From: a virus
IMG/VR virus record: IMGVR_UViG_3300042566_001780
Span: 227,688-291,687 of that record
Reading direction: 5' to 3' (one strand)
Length of the DNA stretch: 64,000 nt
Shown: positions 17,548-26,039 of the stretch, one piece after another
How positions within the stretch are numbered: position 1 is the stretch's first letter
Layout of the letters: every line of letters starts with the position of its first letter
Notes under the pieces: generated by a model
What the model saw: the letters and a program-made list of their open reading frames with translations, nothing else
What the model was told of the DNA's origin: nothing
Databases searched by the model: none
Translations under genes and position numbers: made by a program

Positions 17548-18156
17548 ATGAACCACTTTGCAAAATTTGAAAAAGCCCATCAAGAAGCTCTGGCGATGAT
17601 CCAGTCTTGTCTTGACAATGTTGATGAACCTGAGCTGCAGGCAATCACTAAGTACTTGCTTGAGACTGATGCAAATCCGTATAGCTTCTTGCCTGATGGT
17701 TGGGCGGGTTGTATGACGACGTCTACCGGTTTCCAAAGTCTTCTTCATATGATTCATCATGCACTGTATGATGACGGTGACATTAGCTTTCCGATCGTTA
17801 ACGGCGAACCTCGTATGTCCTTCGTTTGGAAAAATGAAGAGAACTATGCAAATGAGGTTCTTAATTCGACTGAAAAAGATTTTCAAAAACGGCGAGGAAA
17901 TGTCTATGAAGTTGAGCAATGCAAAGACATTTTTGACTTCATTGAAAAGCACAAAGAATACCATCGAAAAGACGTGAAGCGCTTTTTCATTATGGACGCA
18001 GTTATGCATGGTTGGGAATATTCTGTTGAACACAATTCCAAATACGCCAACTTCGATCCTGACTGGGAATTTGATGAAGAAGTGATTGCTGAAGTTGAGA
18101 AGAAGAAAGCATTGCGTGAAAAGATGGGTCTTGCTCTGAAAGGCCATTCCAAATGA
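17548..18156 (+). CDS. Phage protein of unknown function, 202 aa
   Basis: The product has several His-containing motifs (FQSLLHMIHHALYDDGDISF, HKEYHRKDVKRFFIMDAVMH) and a basic-acidic C-terminal helix (EVEKKKALREKMGLALKGH). A metal-binding role is possible but not supported by a recognised family. It is first in a new transcription unit and overlaps the next gene by four bases. Confidence 0.55.
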   Translation: MNHFAKFEKAHQEALAMIQSCLDNVDEPELQAITKYLLETDANPYSFLPDGWAGCMTTSTGFQSLLHMIHHALYDDGDISFPIVNGEPRMSFVWKNEENYANEVLNSTEKDFQKRRGNVYEVEQCKDIFDFIEKHKEYHRKDVKRFFIMDAVMHGWEYSVEHNSKYANFDPDWEFDEEVIAEVEKKKALREKMGLALKGHSK

Positions 18157-18296
18157 TGACACTTCAGTTGGTTTTGCTAGTACTCAACTCAATTGTCAGC
18201 TACAAGTGTTTTGTGAATGAATCTAGCTTTTGGGGTTGGGCAAATCTCGTAGCAAGTGCAAACATGTTTGCAAACATCATGGCCAAATTGGTCTGA
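18153..18296 (+). CDS. Small membrane protein
   Basis: The 47-aa product (MMTLQLVLLVLNSIVSYKCF...) has a hydrophobic N-terminal helix and a second weakly hydrophobic segment. ATG 18153 overlaps the upstream stop (ATGA), supporting coupled translation. Function unknown. Confidence 0.45.
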   Translation: MMTLQLVLLVLNSIVSYKCFVNESSFWGWANLVASANMFANIMAKLV

Positions 18297-18300
18297 AATC

Positions 18301-18870
18301 ATGCCAAAAATTCAAAACATTTCGAAGGCTGCAGCAAAATCCGGCAGCCATTTTTTCACTGGTGATAATTCCATACTGATCCAGATTGTGGATCCGGCCA
18401 CCGAGTTTCCAGTTCCTGCCCAAAAATTTCAAGAGATTCATCAATTTGAATTTCTGGATGTTGAAGATGACGGGGTCACAAACTTTGGTGATGGGCGTAT
18501 GGTGGACATGAGTGAGTTTGCCATTACCAAAGATCAAGCAAAACAGCTCGTGCAGATTTTGCAAAGTGCAAAAGAACGAGACATGAATGTCGTCGTTCAT
18601 TGTCATGCCGGGATTTGTCGTAGCGGGGCTGTGGTTGAAGTTGGCGTCATGATGGGTTTTGACGATCCAAAAGTATTTCGCAGCCCTAATCTGCTTGTCA
18701 AGCATGAGATGATGCGGGCACTTGGCTGGACTTATGATAGTGATGAACCTCATACCATCAACGGGCAACCTATTGCCATGGAGTGGAATTCATTTGTTGA
18801 CAAAGTTTGGTTTTTGAGAGAAGCGCGTAGGCATCACAATGAATCTCAAGAACGTGAAGGAGATGTTTGA
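18301..18870 (+). CDS. Dual-specificity/tyrosine phosphatase-like protein
   Basis: The 189-aa protein has VVVHCHAGICRSGAV with C101 and R107, the Cx5R phosphate-binding loop of protein tyrosine and dual-specificity phosphatases, followed by Ser108 as in the family consensus. A candidate general acid Asp lies in the preceding DGRMVDMSEF segment. The substrate could be host phosphoproteins, RNA 5' ends or another phosphate ester; none is shown by sequence. The next gene begins directly after its stop. Confidence 0.75.
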   Translation: MPKIQNISKAAAKSGSHFFTGDNSILIQIVDPATEFPVPAQKFQEIHQFEFLDVEDDGVTNFGDGRMVDMSEFAITKDQAKQLVQILQSAKERDMNVVVHCHAGICRSGAVVEVGVMMGFDDPKVFRSPNLLVKHEMMRALGWTYDSDEPHTINGQPIAMEWNSFVDKVWFLREARRHHNESQEREGDV

Positions 18871-19026
18871 ATGGAACTGAAATGGCTTTTCATTTTTGCC
18901 GGAGTTGTCATCACCGCAGGTGTTTCGGGTGAAGCTTTCATGCAATGGCAGGAACAGAAGTGCGTTGTTGAAGCTACCAAAAATTCTTCCTTTTCAGCAG
19001 ATGAAATTATGAAAATGTGCAAGTGA
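18871..19026 (+). CDS. Small membrane-anchored protein
   Basis: The 51-aa product starts MELKWLFIFAGVVITAGVSG, a signal-anchor-like segment, followed by a short polar tail with two cysteines. It begins on the base after the phosphatase stop. Function unknown. Confidence 0.5.
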   Translation: MELKWLFIFAGVVITAGVSGEAFMQWQEQKCVVEATKNSSFSADEIMKMCK

Positions 19027-19031
19027 TTTTG

Positions 19032-19077
19032 GGTTGAGTGCAAAAAGCAGTGTATAATTCATTTAACGCACTCAACC
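19032..19077 (+). promoter_or_regulatory. Promoter -10 box inside an inverted repeat
   Basis: TATAAT at 19053-19058 is bracketed by perfect 10-base arms GGTTGAGTGC (19032-19041) and GCACTCAACC (19068-19077). RNA starting near 19065 would contain only the right arm. The arms share GGTTGAGT/ACTCAACC with the element at 59598-59638. Confidence 0.55.
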
Positions 19078-19090
19078 TTGGATCTAAATC

Positions 19091-19441
19091 ATGAGCATGA
19101 ACATTCTGATTACTGCTAGTCGCAAGATCACCTTCAAAAAGAAGGACGGAAAACGTAGCGGTAGTGTTCAAAACATCAAGTTTGATGAGATTCAAACCCC
19201 AACAGTAATCACTCGTCAAATCCTGGCCAGCAAAGATCCGGTTAAAGCCTACAAGGATTATGTTGCTACTTTGAGTCATGTCGAAAAAGTTGCGGTCTAT
19301 GAAAAAGATGATCTTTTTGAAGAAGGCCCGGTCCTCTTCTATGAAGATTTTGATTGGACAAAAGATCATCTTGAAAAATTTGATCTGTGGATTGAGTTCT
19401 GCAATCAAGAAGGATTCACTGTCAAATTTGAAGAAATGTGA
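19091..19441 (+). CDS. Phage protein of unknown function, 116 aa
   Basis: The product (MSMNILITASRKITFKKKDG...) has a basic N-terminus and an acidic, aromatic C-terminal half (FYEDFDWTKDHLEKFDLWIE). It is the first gene after the bracketed promoter, which suggests strong separate expression. No domain recognised. Confidence 0.55.
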   Translation: MSMNILITASRKITFKKKDGKRSGSVQNIKFDEIQTPTVITRQILASKDPVKAYKDYVATLSHVEKVAVYEKDDLFEEGPVLFYEDFDWTKDHLEKFDLWIEFCNQEGFTVKFEEM

Positions 19442-19449
19442 GAACCAAA

Positions 19450-19638
19450 ATGGACATTATTGAAGCATTCATTGAGACTATCATTGCCATTATGTGGCTT
19501 GCATTCGGGATTGGATTTGCAGGATGTATGCTTTTTGCAATCTTCTGTTTCACTCAGGGCAGTTTGCTGTACGGGTTTTCTTCACTGGTTGCCTCGGTTA
19601 TTTTTGGCACTTTCTCAACTTACCTTTTTCACAAATGA
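19450..19638 (+). CDS. Small two-helix membrane protein
   Basis: The 62-aa product from ATG 19450 is almost wholly hydrophobic, with two segments (IIAIMWLAFGIGFAGCMLFA and GFSSLVASVIFGTFSTYLF) that should span the membrane. It overlaps the next gene by four bases. Function unknown. Confidence 0.5.
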   Translation: MDIIEAFIETIIAIMWLAFGIGFAGCMLFAIFCFTQGSLLYGFSSLVASVIFGTFSTYLFHK

Positions 19639-19877
19639 GCACTTATCAAGAATGCCTTTTTGCAGGCAAAGAAGTTATCGTTGTATCGATGGTCAGCAAA
19701 GGAAATCGCATCCATTCCTCTGTGAAGCCGTACATTGGGCATGTTGGAATCGTTGAACGAGAAGCAAAGAATGGCATGCTTCTCGTCAAGTTCACCTATT
19801 CTTGGTGTCATTACGATCATTACCGTGCTATCCCTGCAGGATGTGTTAAAATTCTCGAAACTGTGAAATTTGCTTAA
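19635..19877 (+). CDS. Small beta-rich phage protein
   Basis: The 80-aa product from ATG 19635 is beta-rich (GKEVIVVSMVSKGNRI, GHVGIVEREAKNGMLLVKF), suggesting a small barrel such as an SH3-like fold. That is a composition-based guess. It is coupled to the upstream membrane protein gene. Confidence 0.5.
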   Translation: MSTYQECLFAGKEVIVVSMVSKGNRIHSSVKPYIGHVGIVEREAKNGMLLVKFTYSWCHYDHYRAIPAGCVKILETVKFA

Positions 19878-19894
19878 CTTTAGGATTTTCAAAA

Positions 19895-20656
19895 ATGGAA
19901 CAAGACCAAATCGACCAACAAATTTCTGAAACTGCTCGCGGCAGTCTTCCCAAGTGGCCGCAAATGATTGTGAGTGGTGAGAAGGTTACTGAAGAACAAG
20001 CATTTGAAATCATCTTTCGTACTGATGAATTTTTGACCTCTGCTCATAGTTACAGTGGTGGCAACAATCGCCAATTCAATGAGTGGTACCGTGAGGCCGC
20101 TGATTTGAACAAACTTCAAGTCACCCGGAAGTACCCAGAGGGACATGAATACAAAGACGTTGATTGGCACCTTCAAGAAAAGCTTCGTGAAGCCCTGAAG
20201 GTCATTTCGACTGAGTATGTCCATAACACTTGGGCCAGCAGTTCTTTCATCTTTGGTCCTCATGGTTGGTGTCATCCTGATGGTGCTATTAGCTACACTG
20301 ACAATGTTGGGAAATGGCCATCTATTCGCGAAGTCTACAACGACTGGGAAAAGCTGGCAAAAGCGTTTCCATTTCTTGATGTTCATGTGACTCTCATGAG
20401 TGGTGAGCAATCTGAAGATGTGAGTCAAGCAGTCATTAATTTCCACGTTCATGATGGTGTGGCTGACATCTGCTCCCCAGATGAAAGTGTCCACAATGTA
20501 GCATCTCGGGATTTTTCTGATTCTGGGCTGATGTCTTCTTTTCTGACACGAAGTGAACAAGGTCTTCCTTTCTCTTGGTGTGGTCGTGCAGCAGATCTGG
20601 TCAAAGACCAGGTTCAAAAAATTTTGGAAAATCATGTCGAAGAAATCGCTGATTGA
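19895..20656 (+). CDS. Phage protein of unknown function, 253 aa
   Basis: The product contains SLPKWPQMIVSGEKVTEEQA followed by EIIFRTDEFLTS and a GGNNRQFNEWY segment. I have seen this order in uncharacterised large-phage proteins but know no function. Its size and clean frame make it a confident gene. It overlaps the next gene by 23 bases. Confidence 0.6.
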   Translation: MEQDQIDQQISETARGSLPKWPQMIVSGEKVTEEQAFEIIFRTDEFLTSAHSYSGGNNRQFNEWYREAADLNKLQVTRKYPEGHEYKDVDWHLQEKLREALKVISTEYVHNTWASSSFIFGPHGWCHPDGAISYTDNVGKWPSIREVYNDWEKLAKAFPFLDVHVTLMSGEQSEDVSQAVINFHVHDGVADICSPDESVHNVASRDFSDSGLMSSFLTRSEQGLPFSWCGRAADLVKDQVQKILENHVEEIAD

Positions 20657-21173
20657 AAAACTGGAGTGGTTCTTGGAAAGAACAAGAACCACTCCTATTA
20701 TGTCCATCTTCACGTCTCCGGAGATGATTGCTCTTCTGGAAGAAACGATTGGGCATTTAAAGAGGACACCTAGTGTAGAAATTGAGTTGCCTGAAGGTGA
20801 TGAGAGACTAGCTAAGGTTCGCTTCACTAAATGGGATGTAGACACTAAGCATCTTCATGTTTGTCTTTCAGTTTCTGAAATTGCATCTAGATTGAATGAC
20901 TCATTGGACGTAGAGCCCTCGGCTTGGGCGTGCTGGTCTGATCAACAAGACCCAACCAAAGACAAACCTGGAATCACGTCTTTTGAGCCAATGGCGTATG
21001 CAAAAAGGCTGCCACTTTTTTCTTTTGCGCAAATTGGAAAAATTGAACTTTCTATGGTACAATTCATCCAAGATGTTGCACAGCAGAAACCAGAAAAGCC
21101 AGATTATTGGTCAGCTTGTGGTCAATGCGAAAGAAACATCTCACGCGCTGAAGATCTAATTCAAGGAAAATGA
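20634..21173 (+). CDS. Phage protein of unknown function, 179 aa
   Basis: The product from ATG 20634 (MSKKSLIEKLEWFLERTRTT) is helical at both ends and has a possible metal pair near the C-terminus (WSACGQCERN). The upstream part of the open frame overlaps the preceding gene and is not used. No domain recognised. Confidence 0.55.
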   Translation: MSKKSLIEKLEWFLERTRTTPIMSIFTSPEMIALLEETIGHLKRTPSVEIELPEGDERLAKVRFTKWDVDTKHLHVCLSVSEIASRLNDSLDVEPSAWACWSDQQDPTKDKPGITSFEPMAYAKRLPLFSFAQIGKIELSMVQFIQDVAQQKPEKPDYWSACGQCERNISRAEDLIQGK

Positions 21174-21175
21174 AA

Positions 21176-21463
21176 ATGGCTGTTTCTACCAAAGTTCTGA
21201 TTGATCTCGTCCATCATTTTGACGACGATAGTCGTACTGTGTTCATTGATGGTGAAGACACCGGCATCAAATTTGACAGTTCTCTTGGTGTTCATCTTCA
21301 TGGAATAATGATTGGACATTTGAGCAGCCGTGATAAAACTTGGGTCTTTGAATCGCTGGATGCTGAAAAGTTTGATAGCGGAATTTTGGTGAATGATTAC
21401 CATTGGAAGAATTTGGAATTTGCTGAAATGAAGGTGGCAGAATTCATCCATGCGAAAGGTTGA
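21176..21463 (+). CDS. Small phage protein, unknown
   Basis: The 95-aa product (MAVSTKVLIDLVHHFDDDSR...) is read from ATG 21176, which has better spacing to AAGGA than the ATG at 21170. It is mixed alpha/beta with many His and Asp. Function unknown. Confidence 0.5.
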   Translation: MAVSTKVLIDLVHHFDDDSRTVFIDGEDTGIKFDSSLGVHLHGIMIGHLSSRDKTWVFESLDAEKFDSGILVNDYHWKNLEFAEMKVAEFIHAKG

Positions 21464-21468
21464 AAATC

Positions 21469-21654
21469 ATGATTGAAACCAATTTGAAAGTGTTGCTGTC
21501 CTATTTTGTTGATGGCACTGAGTTGTCTCAGGATCAGATGCAAATGCTAGTTGATGCCCAATTTGTGACATTTTGCCCTGAGGTCATTAAGGGGAAGAAA
21601 TTCAACGGTTTTGAATTGACTCAAGCTGGTCGAATTGCATTGGTGTCAAAATGA
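21469..21654 (+). CDS. Small helical phage protein
   Basis: The 61-aa product from ATG 21469 (MIETNLKVLLSYFVDGTELS) ends in FNGFELTQAGRIALVS, which resembles the winged-helix end of small regulators. This is suggestive only. It overlaps the next gene by four bases. Confidence 0.5.
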   Translation: MIETNLKVLLSYFVDGTELSQDQMQMLVDAQFVTFCPEVIKGKKFNGFELTQAGRIALVSK

Positions 21655-22433
21655 GTCAACCTAGAGCTTTGCAACTTGCAAATTGGCTTCAGCATCGAGC
21701 CATGGGTGGAATTACACCAAAAGATATTGAAGCATCTGAAGAACTGCGCCGACAGCATGCTGAAATCGAGAGGCTGAATCAGTTGCTCTCAATTGAGCAA
21801 GGTAAAACGCATCAGTGGAAAGTGCTAGCTGAGTCGCAAAATGCTCAAATTAGCATGAAGACGCCAGATGCTTGTCGCGAATGGTTGAAAGAGCATCAAT
21901 GGTCCAGCGGCAATTACAATCAAGAAGGAGATTGGGAAAGTGATTGCCCAGAATGTGGTGGTTGGAAAAGCCAGGGCCATACCAAAGAGTGTAAGATTAC
22001 TGCTATGCTTTCAGAAGAACCACAGACTGTCACTGGCATAATGTCTTTGCAACATCGCGTTAGAGTGCATCTAGCTAATCGGTATTCTTACTCCCACCGA
22101 GAGTTTTGTGAAAAGCTTGAAGAAATCTTGCATGAGAATGTTTCAATGAACCAGTTGCAGCTGCCAATTGCTGCTTCACCTACCGTAATACACCAATGGC
22201 GAAAGCCGCATTGCTTTGACTGGCATGATGGACACCCAGATATCACTGACGGGGGAGGACCATATGAGACCCGGGTTTTGTTCACGAGCCCAGTTTACGT
22301 CGCAGAGTTGTTAACAGATGATGAAATTGAAATTGCCTACATGCGTTTGGCTGATAAGCAATCTTTCAGATCATTTCGAGATGGTGTTCATTTTGCAGAA
22401 CGCCACCACCAAATAAAAGGAATGGAATTATGA
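21651..22433 (+). CDS. Coiled-coil prophage-type protein, 260 aa
   Basis: Residues 1-60 (ALQLANWLQHRAMGG, ELRRQHAEIERLNQLL) form a helix-coil unit found in many prophage proteins of Burkholderiales. The middle has a Cys cluster (DCPECGGW...KECK), and the tail reads FAERHHQIKGMEL. The same N- and C-terminal motifs recur in the next two genes, so the three form a family. The role is unknown, and import from a temperate phage is inferred. Confidence 0.6.
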   Translation: MSQPRALQLANWLQHRAMGGITPKDIEASEELRRQHAEIERLNQLLSIEQGKTHQWKVLAESQNAQISMKTPDACREWLKEHQWSSGNYNQEGDWESDCPECGGWKSQGHTKECKITAMLSEEPQTVTGIMSLQHRVRVHLANRYSYSHREFCEKLEEILHENVSMNQLQLPIAASPTVIHQWRKPHCFDWHDGHPDITDGGGPYETRVLFTSPVYVAELLTDDEIEIAYMRLADKQSFRSFRDGVHFAERHHQIKGMEL

Positions 22434-23137
22434 GTGATGCTCTAGAAATAGCAAACCGGCTTGAAGGCGTGCGCGTTCGTGAACATTATGACTTGATCCC
22501 AAAAAGGATTGCGGTTGATGAGCTACGCCGCCAGCACGCTGAAATCGAGAGCCTGCGGGCACAGCTCGAAGTTGGGCAGGCCGAAGAACGGACGTTGCGC
22601 GAGGCGCTGGCTGCTGCGGAAAACGCCAAGACGGACCCTGATGAGCCAGAGGCTGCTTGGGCTCTGATCGAGCAGCGCCATCTTGCCACACTGGCCCAAG
22701 CCGCAAAGCTATCCGCAGCGCCATCGCAGCCAGTGGCGCAGCCAACAGAGCAGGAAGCACAACTTGTGCTTGAGCGAGATTCAGCCCGCAGGGCGTATGA
22801 CCGTCAGTGTCGAGTAACCAACACGGCATACGCAAAGATCAGAGAGCTTGAGCAGGCCGCACAGCAAGCGCGGGTTGCACAGGGTGAGCCGGTTTATCAG
22901 ACCCAATCCCACGATGGGCGCTGGATCGACCTTGGGCGATCCAGCTACGATTACAACGTGCGAAATGGGCACACTGGTCGAGTGCTCTACACCTACCCAC
23001 AACAGCTTACCGAGCCTGTAACAGATGAGCAGATCAAAGAAGAGTGGTTTCACATTCACAGCTTGAGCATCTCGACGCTTGAAAAAGTAATTCTATTAGC
23101 TCGTGCTATTGAGCGCCTTCATGGAATCAAGGAGTGA
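22430..23137 (+). CDS. GC-rich coiled-coil prophage-type protein, 235 aa
   Basis: The product repeats the ELRRQHAEIESLRAQLE motif, then a long Ala/Glu/Gln coiled coil, then EPVYQTQSHDGRWIDLGRSS and a tail ARAIERLHGIKE. This layout is common in prophages of Comamonadaceae and Burkholderia. Bases 22510-23010 are clearly more GC-rich and use GC-ending codons, unlike the surrounding phage genes, which points to recent transfer. Function unknown. Confidence 0.65.
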   Translation: MSDALEIANRLEGVRVREHYDLIPKRIAVDELRRQHAEIESLRAQLEVGQAEERTLREALAAAENAKTDPDEPEAAWALIEQRHLATLAQAAKLSAAPSQPVAQPTEQEAQLVLERDSARRAYDRQCRVTNTAYAKIRELEQAAQQARVAQGEPVYQTQSHDGRWIDLGRSSYDYNVRNGHTGRVLYTYPQQLTEPVTDEQIKEEWFHIHSLSISTLEKVILLARAIERLHGIKE

Positions 23138-23140
23138 ATT

Positions 23141-23779
23141 ATGTGTGAAAATACGCTTTTGCCGTGTCCTTTTTGTGGTGGAGAGCCCTACTTTGAAGGT
23201 AATGCAGCTGATTGGAAAGACGATAATCGTTATGTAGAACTGTCATTGAGGTGTTGTGCAGTAATGACCGAAGCCATTGGCTGGCGGAGAGCACGTGACA
23301 TGACAGTCAATGCTAGAACTGCAGAACTGCAAGCCAAGCTAACAAAAGCTTGGAATAATCGTAATCATTCAGATGAACCAGTGGCATGGCGCTATAAAGC
23401 TATGGCAATTGTGGATGGTGTTAGGGTACCTATTGCAACTATAGATCCCCATAGAAATGAATGGGAAATTACGCAACAGGAGCCGCGAGAACGATCGCAT
23501 CTCTCCTACCCGCTTGATTACCCTGCCATAGCCGATCATGAGGCACTTTATGCGCAACCGCAACAGGCCAGTGAGCTGATGACGGATGAGCAGGCAGACA
23601 GCGCTGGGGCGCACTCTGAAGGGCAGGGACTCGACAACATGATGAACGCGATTCATGCTGTCACGGGAGCAAAGACTATGGGTGAAGCGATGGCGCACAT
23701 GGCGGCCTACCGAAAGTATGAGCGAATCGAGGCAATTCGCTTCGCAGAGCGTCACCACAACATCAAGGGGAAGCAATGA
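23141..23779 (+). CDS. Lar-like zinc-ribbon fused to prophage-type tail
   Basis: The 212-aa product starts with LLPCPFCGGEPYFEG and a KAWNNR segment, the signature of Lar/restriction-alleviation-like zinc ribbons. The rest is a GC-richer region ending IRFAERHHNIKGKQ, matching the tail of the neighbours. The GC content rises after about 23480, so the protein looks like a mosaic of native and imported parts. An anti-restriction role is possible by family name but unproven. Confidence 0.6.
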   Translation: MCENTLLPCPFCGGEPYFEGNAADWKDDNRYVELSLRCCAVMTEAIGWRRARDMTVNARTAELQAKLTKAWNNRNHSDEPVAWRYKAMAIVDGVRVPIATIDPHRNEWEITQQEPRERSHLSYPLDYPAIADHEALYAQPQQASELMTDEQADSAGAHSEGQGLDNMMNAIHAVTGAKTMGEAMAHMAAYRKYERIEAIRFAERHHNIKGKQ

Positions 23780-24354
23780 GCCTGACTGATGAGCAGATTG
23801 ATGAAGTAGCTTCATCATACAAATCTCATGTAAATTGCGGCGAGGACTCAACGCCGGTAATTCATTACTACCACGCTGATGACTTTGCGCGTACCATCGA
23901 ATCCGTAGCCACTGCACCGCTGCTGGAGCGCATCAAAGAACTTGAACAAGAGCTCCTTGAAAGTGCTCGTCTTCATGGAATGGGATCTGAACGAGAAGCT
24001 GCGCTCATGGGTAAAGTAGATCGTCTTGAGCAAGAGTTGGCAAAAACAAAACTCACCAAGGTTGCAGCTTGGGTGAAAGAATCTGATCTCAAAGAACTTC
24101 AATCTGCCAATGGTATGAGCATTTGGGCTTTAAAAAGCCCGAAAATCTATTGGCCTGAATGCGATGTAAAGGAAAAAGGTTTTGTAGCTGTCTATACGGG
24201 TTCTCAGGTGGGTTGGGATGATGATCAAATGATTCGCTTTGCTTGGACTATTTTGGTTCAGGGAAACACTTCTGATAGCCTCGATCAAAGACTGGAAACA
24301 TTTAGGCAAAATGAAATTTTGCGAGGTAATCAATTTAGCAAGGTGCCATCGTGA
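23776..24354 (+). CDS. Coiled-coil phage protein, 192 aa
   Basis: The N-terminus (MSLTDEQIDEVASSYKS) matches the DEQI motif of prophage-type proteins. A heptad-rich coiled coil (LLERIKELEQELLESARLHG) follows and the C-terminal 90 residues look like native phage sequence. The start overlaps the previous stop by four bases. Function unknown. Confidence 0.55.
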   Translation: MSLTDEQIDEVASSYKSHVNCGEDSTPVIHYYHADDFARTIESVATAPLLERIKELEQELLESARLHGMGSEREAALMGKVDRLEQELAKTKLTKVAAWVKESDLKELQSANGMSIWALKSPKIYWPECDVKEKGFVAVYTGSQVGWDDDQMIRFAWTILVQGNTSDSLDQRLETFRQNEILRGNQFSKVPS

Positions 24355-24626
24355 ATGAAAGACCTATTTGGCCTAAGCACAAGATCCAGGCAACTTTGCA
24401 TGAAATCATTCTAGATGGTGTTGCGCGAGATTTCTCTGATGAGCAAATCATCAGCGAAACCTGCAATCTGTGTGATGCTTCTATGATTCAAGTCTATCGA
24501 GATTGGTTTCATTCTCAAATGATTGAAAATGTTCGTGACTTTGTTGAGGATTATTTTGCTGAAGATTGGGCAATTGAAAAAGCTGTGCTGATGCTGACTA
24601 ACTACGAAAAGGCGCTGAAAACGTGA
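24351..24626 (+). CDS. Small phage protein with GTG start
   Basis: The 91-aa product begins at GTG 24351 overlapping the upstream stop (GTGA); no in-frame ATG lies near. It is helical and acidic, with CNLCD near the middle. Function unknown. Confidence 0.5.
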   Translation: MNERPIWPKHKIQATLHEIILDGVARDFSDEQIISETCNLCDASMIQVYRDWFHSQMIENVRDFVEDYFAEDWAIEKAVLMLTNYEKALKT

Positions 24627-24826
24627 TCGACATTGAGACTATGTCATGGCGCAAAACGTTGATTGCTTTAGCAGAACAATCAGCTCTCATGGATGTTATT
24701 CATGATCTCTATCCAGGCAAAGAAAATCGAGTTTTGCGTGATAAGTTGTGTCAACCGCATAGAGAAATCTGTGTTAGAATTCACTATCGCCGGATTGAAC
24801 TAGTGATTCAGCGAAATTTTTCATAA
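24623..24826 (+). CDS. Small phage protein, unknown
   Basis: The 67-aa product is read from GTG 24623, which overlaps the previous stop; ATG 24641 is an alternative. It has an acidic start and a basic C-terminal half (KLCQPHREICVRIHYRRIE). Function unknown. Confidence 0.45.
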   Translation: MIDIETMSWRKTLIALAEQSALMDVIHDLYPGKENRVLRDKLCQPHREICVRIHYRRIELVIQRNFS

Positions 24827-24835
24827 GGTGAAATA

Positions 24836-24931
24836 ATGGATCACTTAGCTTGGTGGGAGATCATTTTGATCATTATCTGCGCTTTTGCTCCAGTTGCTAC
24901 ATTTCTTTTTGTCTATTTTAGGAAATCTTGA
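24836..24931 (+). CDS. Very small membrane protein, 31 aa
   Basis: The product is a single hydrophobic helix (WWEIILIIICAFAPVATFLF) flanked by charges. A good ribosome site (AAGGTG) precedes ATG 24836, and the frame ends just before the next start, so a real gene is likely despite its size. Function unknown. Confidence 0.45.
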   Translation: MDHLAWWEIILIIICAFAPVATFLFVYFRKS

Positions 24932-24933
24932 TC

Positions 24934-25302
24934 ATGGCTATGGATTATGAACAACTCACTCGTGAAGAACTGATTGCTAAAGTCAAGGAACTTACTGCAA
25001 ATAATCAGCGAGTAGCAGAAATCATTCTGCGAAATGATCGCGTAGACACCGTCAAATGGGCTAGTGATCTCCTGCTATCTGAAAAAGATGGCGACATGCT
25101 GGTCACTGAAGATTCTTCAATGCGACAGCAAATTGAAGAATTGAAAGCTCAGCTTGAAGAGAGCAAAAAGTCATGTAAGATTTTCTCAGGTATGCTGGTT
25201 TTCGGTCAAGATGTCGTGTTCCCAAAAGGTGAAGAGACGACTGATGAAGAGGCGTTGGCCGCAATTGAAGCTGCAGTGAAAAAGGCTAACGCAAATGAGT
25301 GA
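24934..25302 (+). CDS. Coiled-coil phage protein, 122 aa
   Basis: The product (MAMDYEQLTREELIAKVKEL) has two heptad-rich helices, the second around MRQQIEELKAQLEESKKS, and an acidic tail. This suggests an oligomeric protein. Eight bases overlap with the next gene. Function unknown. Confidence 0.55.
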   Translation: MAMDYEQLTREELIAKVKELTANNQRVAEIILRNDRVDTVKWASDLLLSEKDGDMLVTEDSSMRQQIEELKAQLEESKKSCKIFSGMLVFGQDVVFPKGEETTDEEALAAIEAAVKKANANE

Positions 25303-25747
25303 GCGCATTAGCCAAGTTAACTTCACCTGGCTGCCAAAATCGTGCCCATGTGGTGACGTGATGGATTCTGATTGCCAGAAACATGGTTGTCTATGGCAAA
25401 ATAATCCAGAACAAGTTCCACAACATTTCAGAATTCCTATAGATGAAGTTCAGCAAGAATTTGAACGCTGGGCGTCAAACAATGGAATTGAAATTTATGG
25501 TGAGTGGGAAGGCCAAACGTACATAAGTTCAACAGAGCGTTATTCTTATGAAGTTGATCAACGCGCTGCAAAAACACGACTAGCTCTCAAACTTTTCAAA
25601 CAAAGAAAAGCCGAACTTGGTGTAATTTACAACTACATAGCGCATGCGCTGATTGATCTTCAGGGCAATGATGCCTCAGGTTGCAAATACCGTTTGAAAA
25701 TTCTTTTGGAAGATCTTGAAAAAGCTAAAGAATCTGTTGTACAATGA
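25295..25747 (+). CDS. Phage protein of unknown function, 150 aa
   Basis: The product has an N-terminal Cys cluster (PKSCPCGDVMDSDCQKHGC) likely to bind zinc and a helical C-terminal half (YRLKILLEDLEKAKESVV). It is the last gene of its run and its stop overlaps the -10 box of the next promoter. Confidence 0.55.
   Translation: MSERISQVNFTWLPKSCPCGDVMDSDCQKHGCLWQNNPEQVPQHFRIPIDEVQQEFERWASNNGIEIYGEWEGQTYISSTERYSYEVDQRAAKTRLALKLFKQRKAELGVIYNYIAHALIDLQGNDASGCKYRLKILLEDLEKAKESVVQ
25740..25745 (+). promoter_or_regulatory. Sigma70-like -10 box (TACAAT)
   Basis: GTTGTACAATGAC overlaps the stop of the preceding gene. The leader contains CAACCACTCAACC, a lone copy of the right half-site seen at 19068 and 59630, then AAGGA before ATG 25780. 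Confidence 0.45.
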
Positions 25748-25779
25748 CATCATCAACCACTCAACCTTAAGGATTTTTC

Positions 25780-26034
25780 ATGTTGAAAGTTTTCATCCTC
25801 GCTGCTCTCACTGCTACTTCCGCTCATGCCGGCATGTTTGATTCTGCAGCCACTAGCAATTGGCCAACGAAGCCAACAAAGAAGTATAAGCTGGAAATGT
25901 ACGGCTATGATGCTCGTGCCTATGAATTCCAAACTGACAATGGTATGAAATGCGTTGCAGTTTTTCCTGGCGGCGACGCCAAAGGTTGGCAACTGCAATG
26001 TCTTCCTGTCACCAATGCTCAACCCGCGAAGTGA
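25780..26034 (+). CDS. Small exported protein
   Basis: The 84-aa product starts MLKVFILAALTATSAHAG, a Sec signal peptide with a predicted cut after AHA. The mature part is about 67 aa with two Cys (MKCVAVFPGG, LQCLPV) that could form a disulphide in the periplasm. Envelope action is inferred. It has its own promoter and is followed by a membrane protein gene. Confidence 0.6.
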   Translation: MLKVFILAALTATSAHAGMFDSAATSNWPTKPTKKYKLEMYGYDARAYEFQTDNGMKCVAVFPGGDAKGWQLQCLPVTNAQPAK

Positions 26035-26039
26035 ACATC

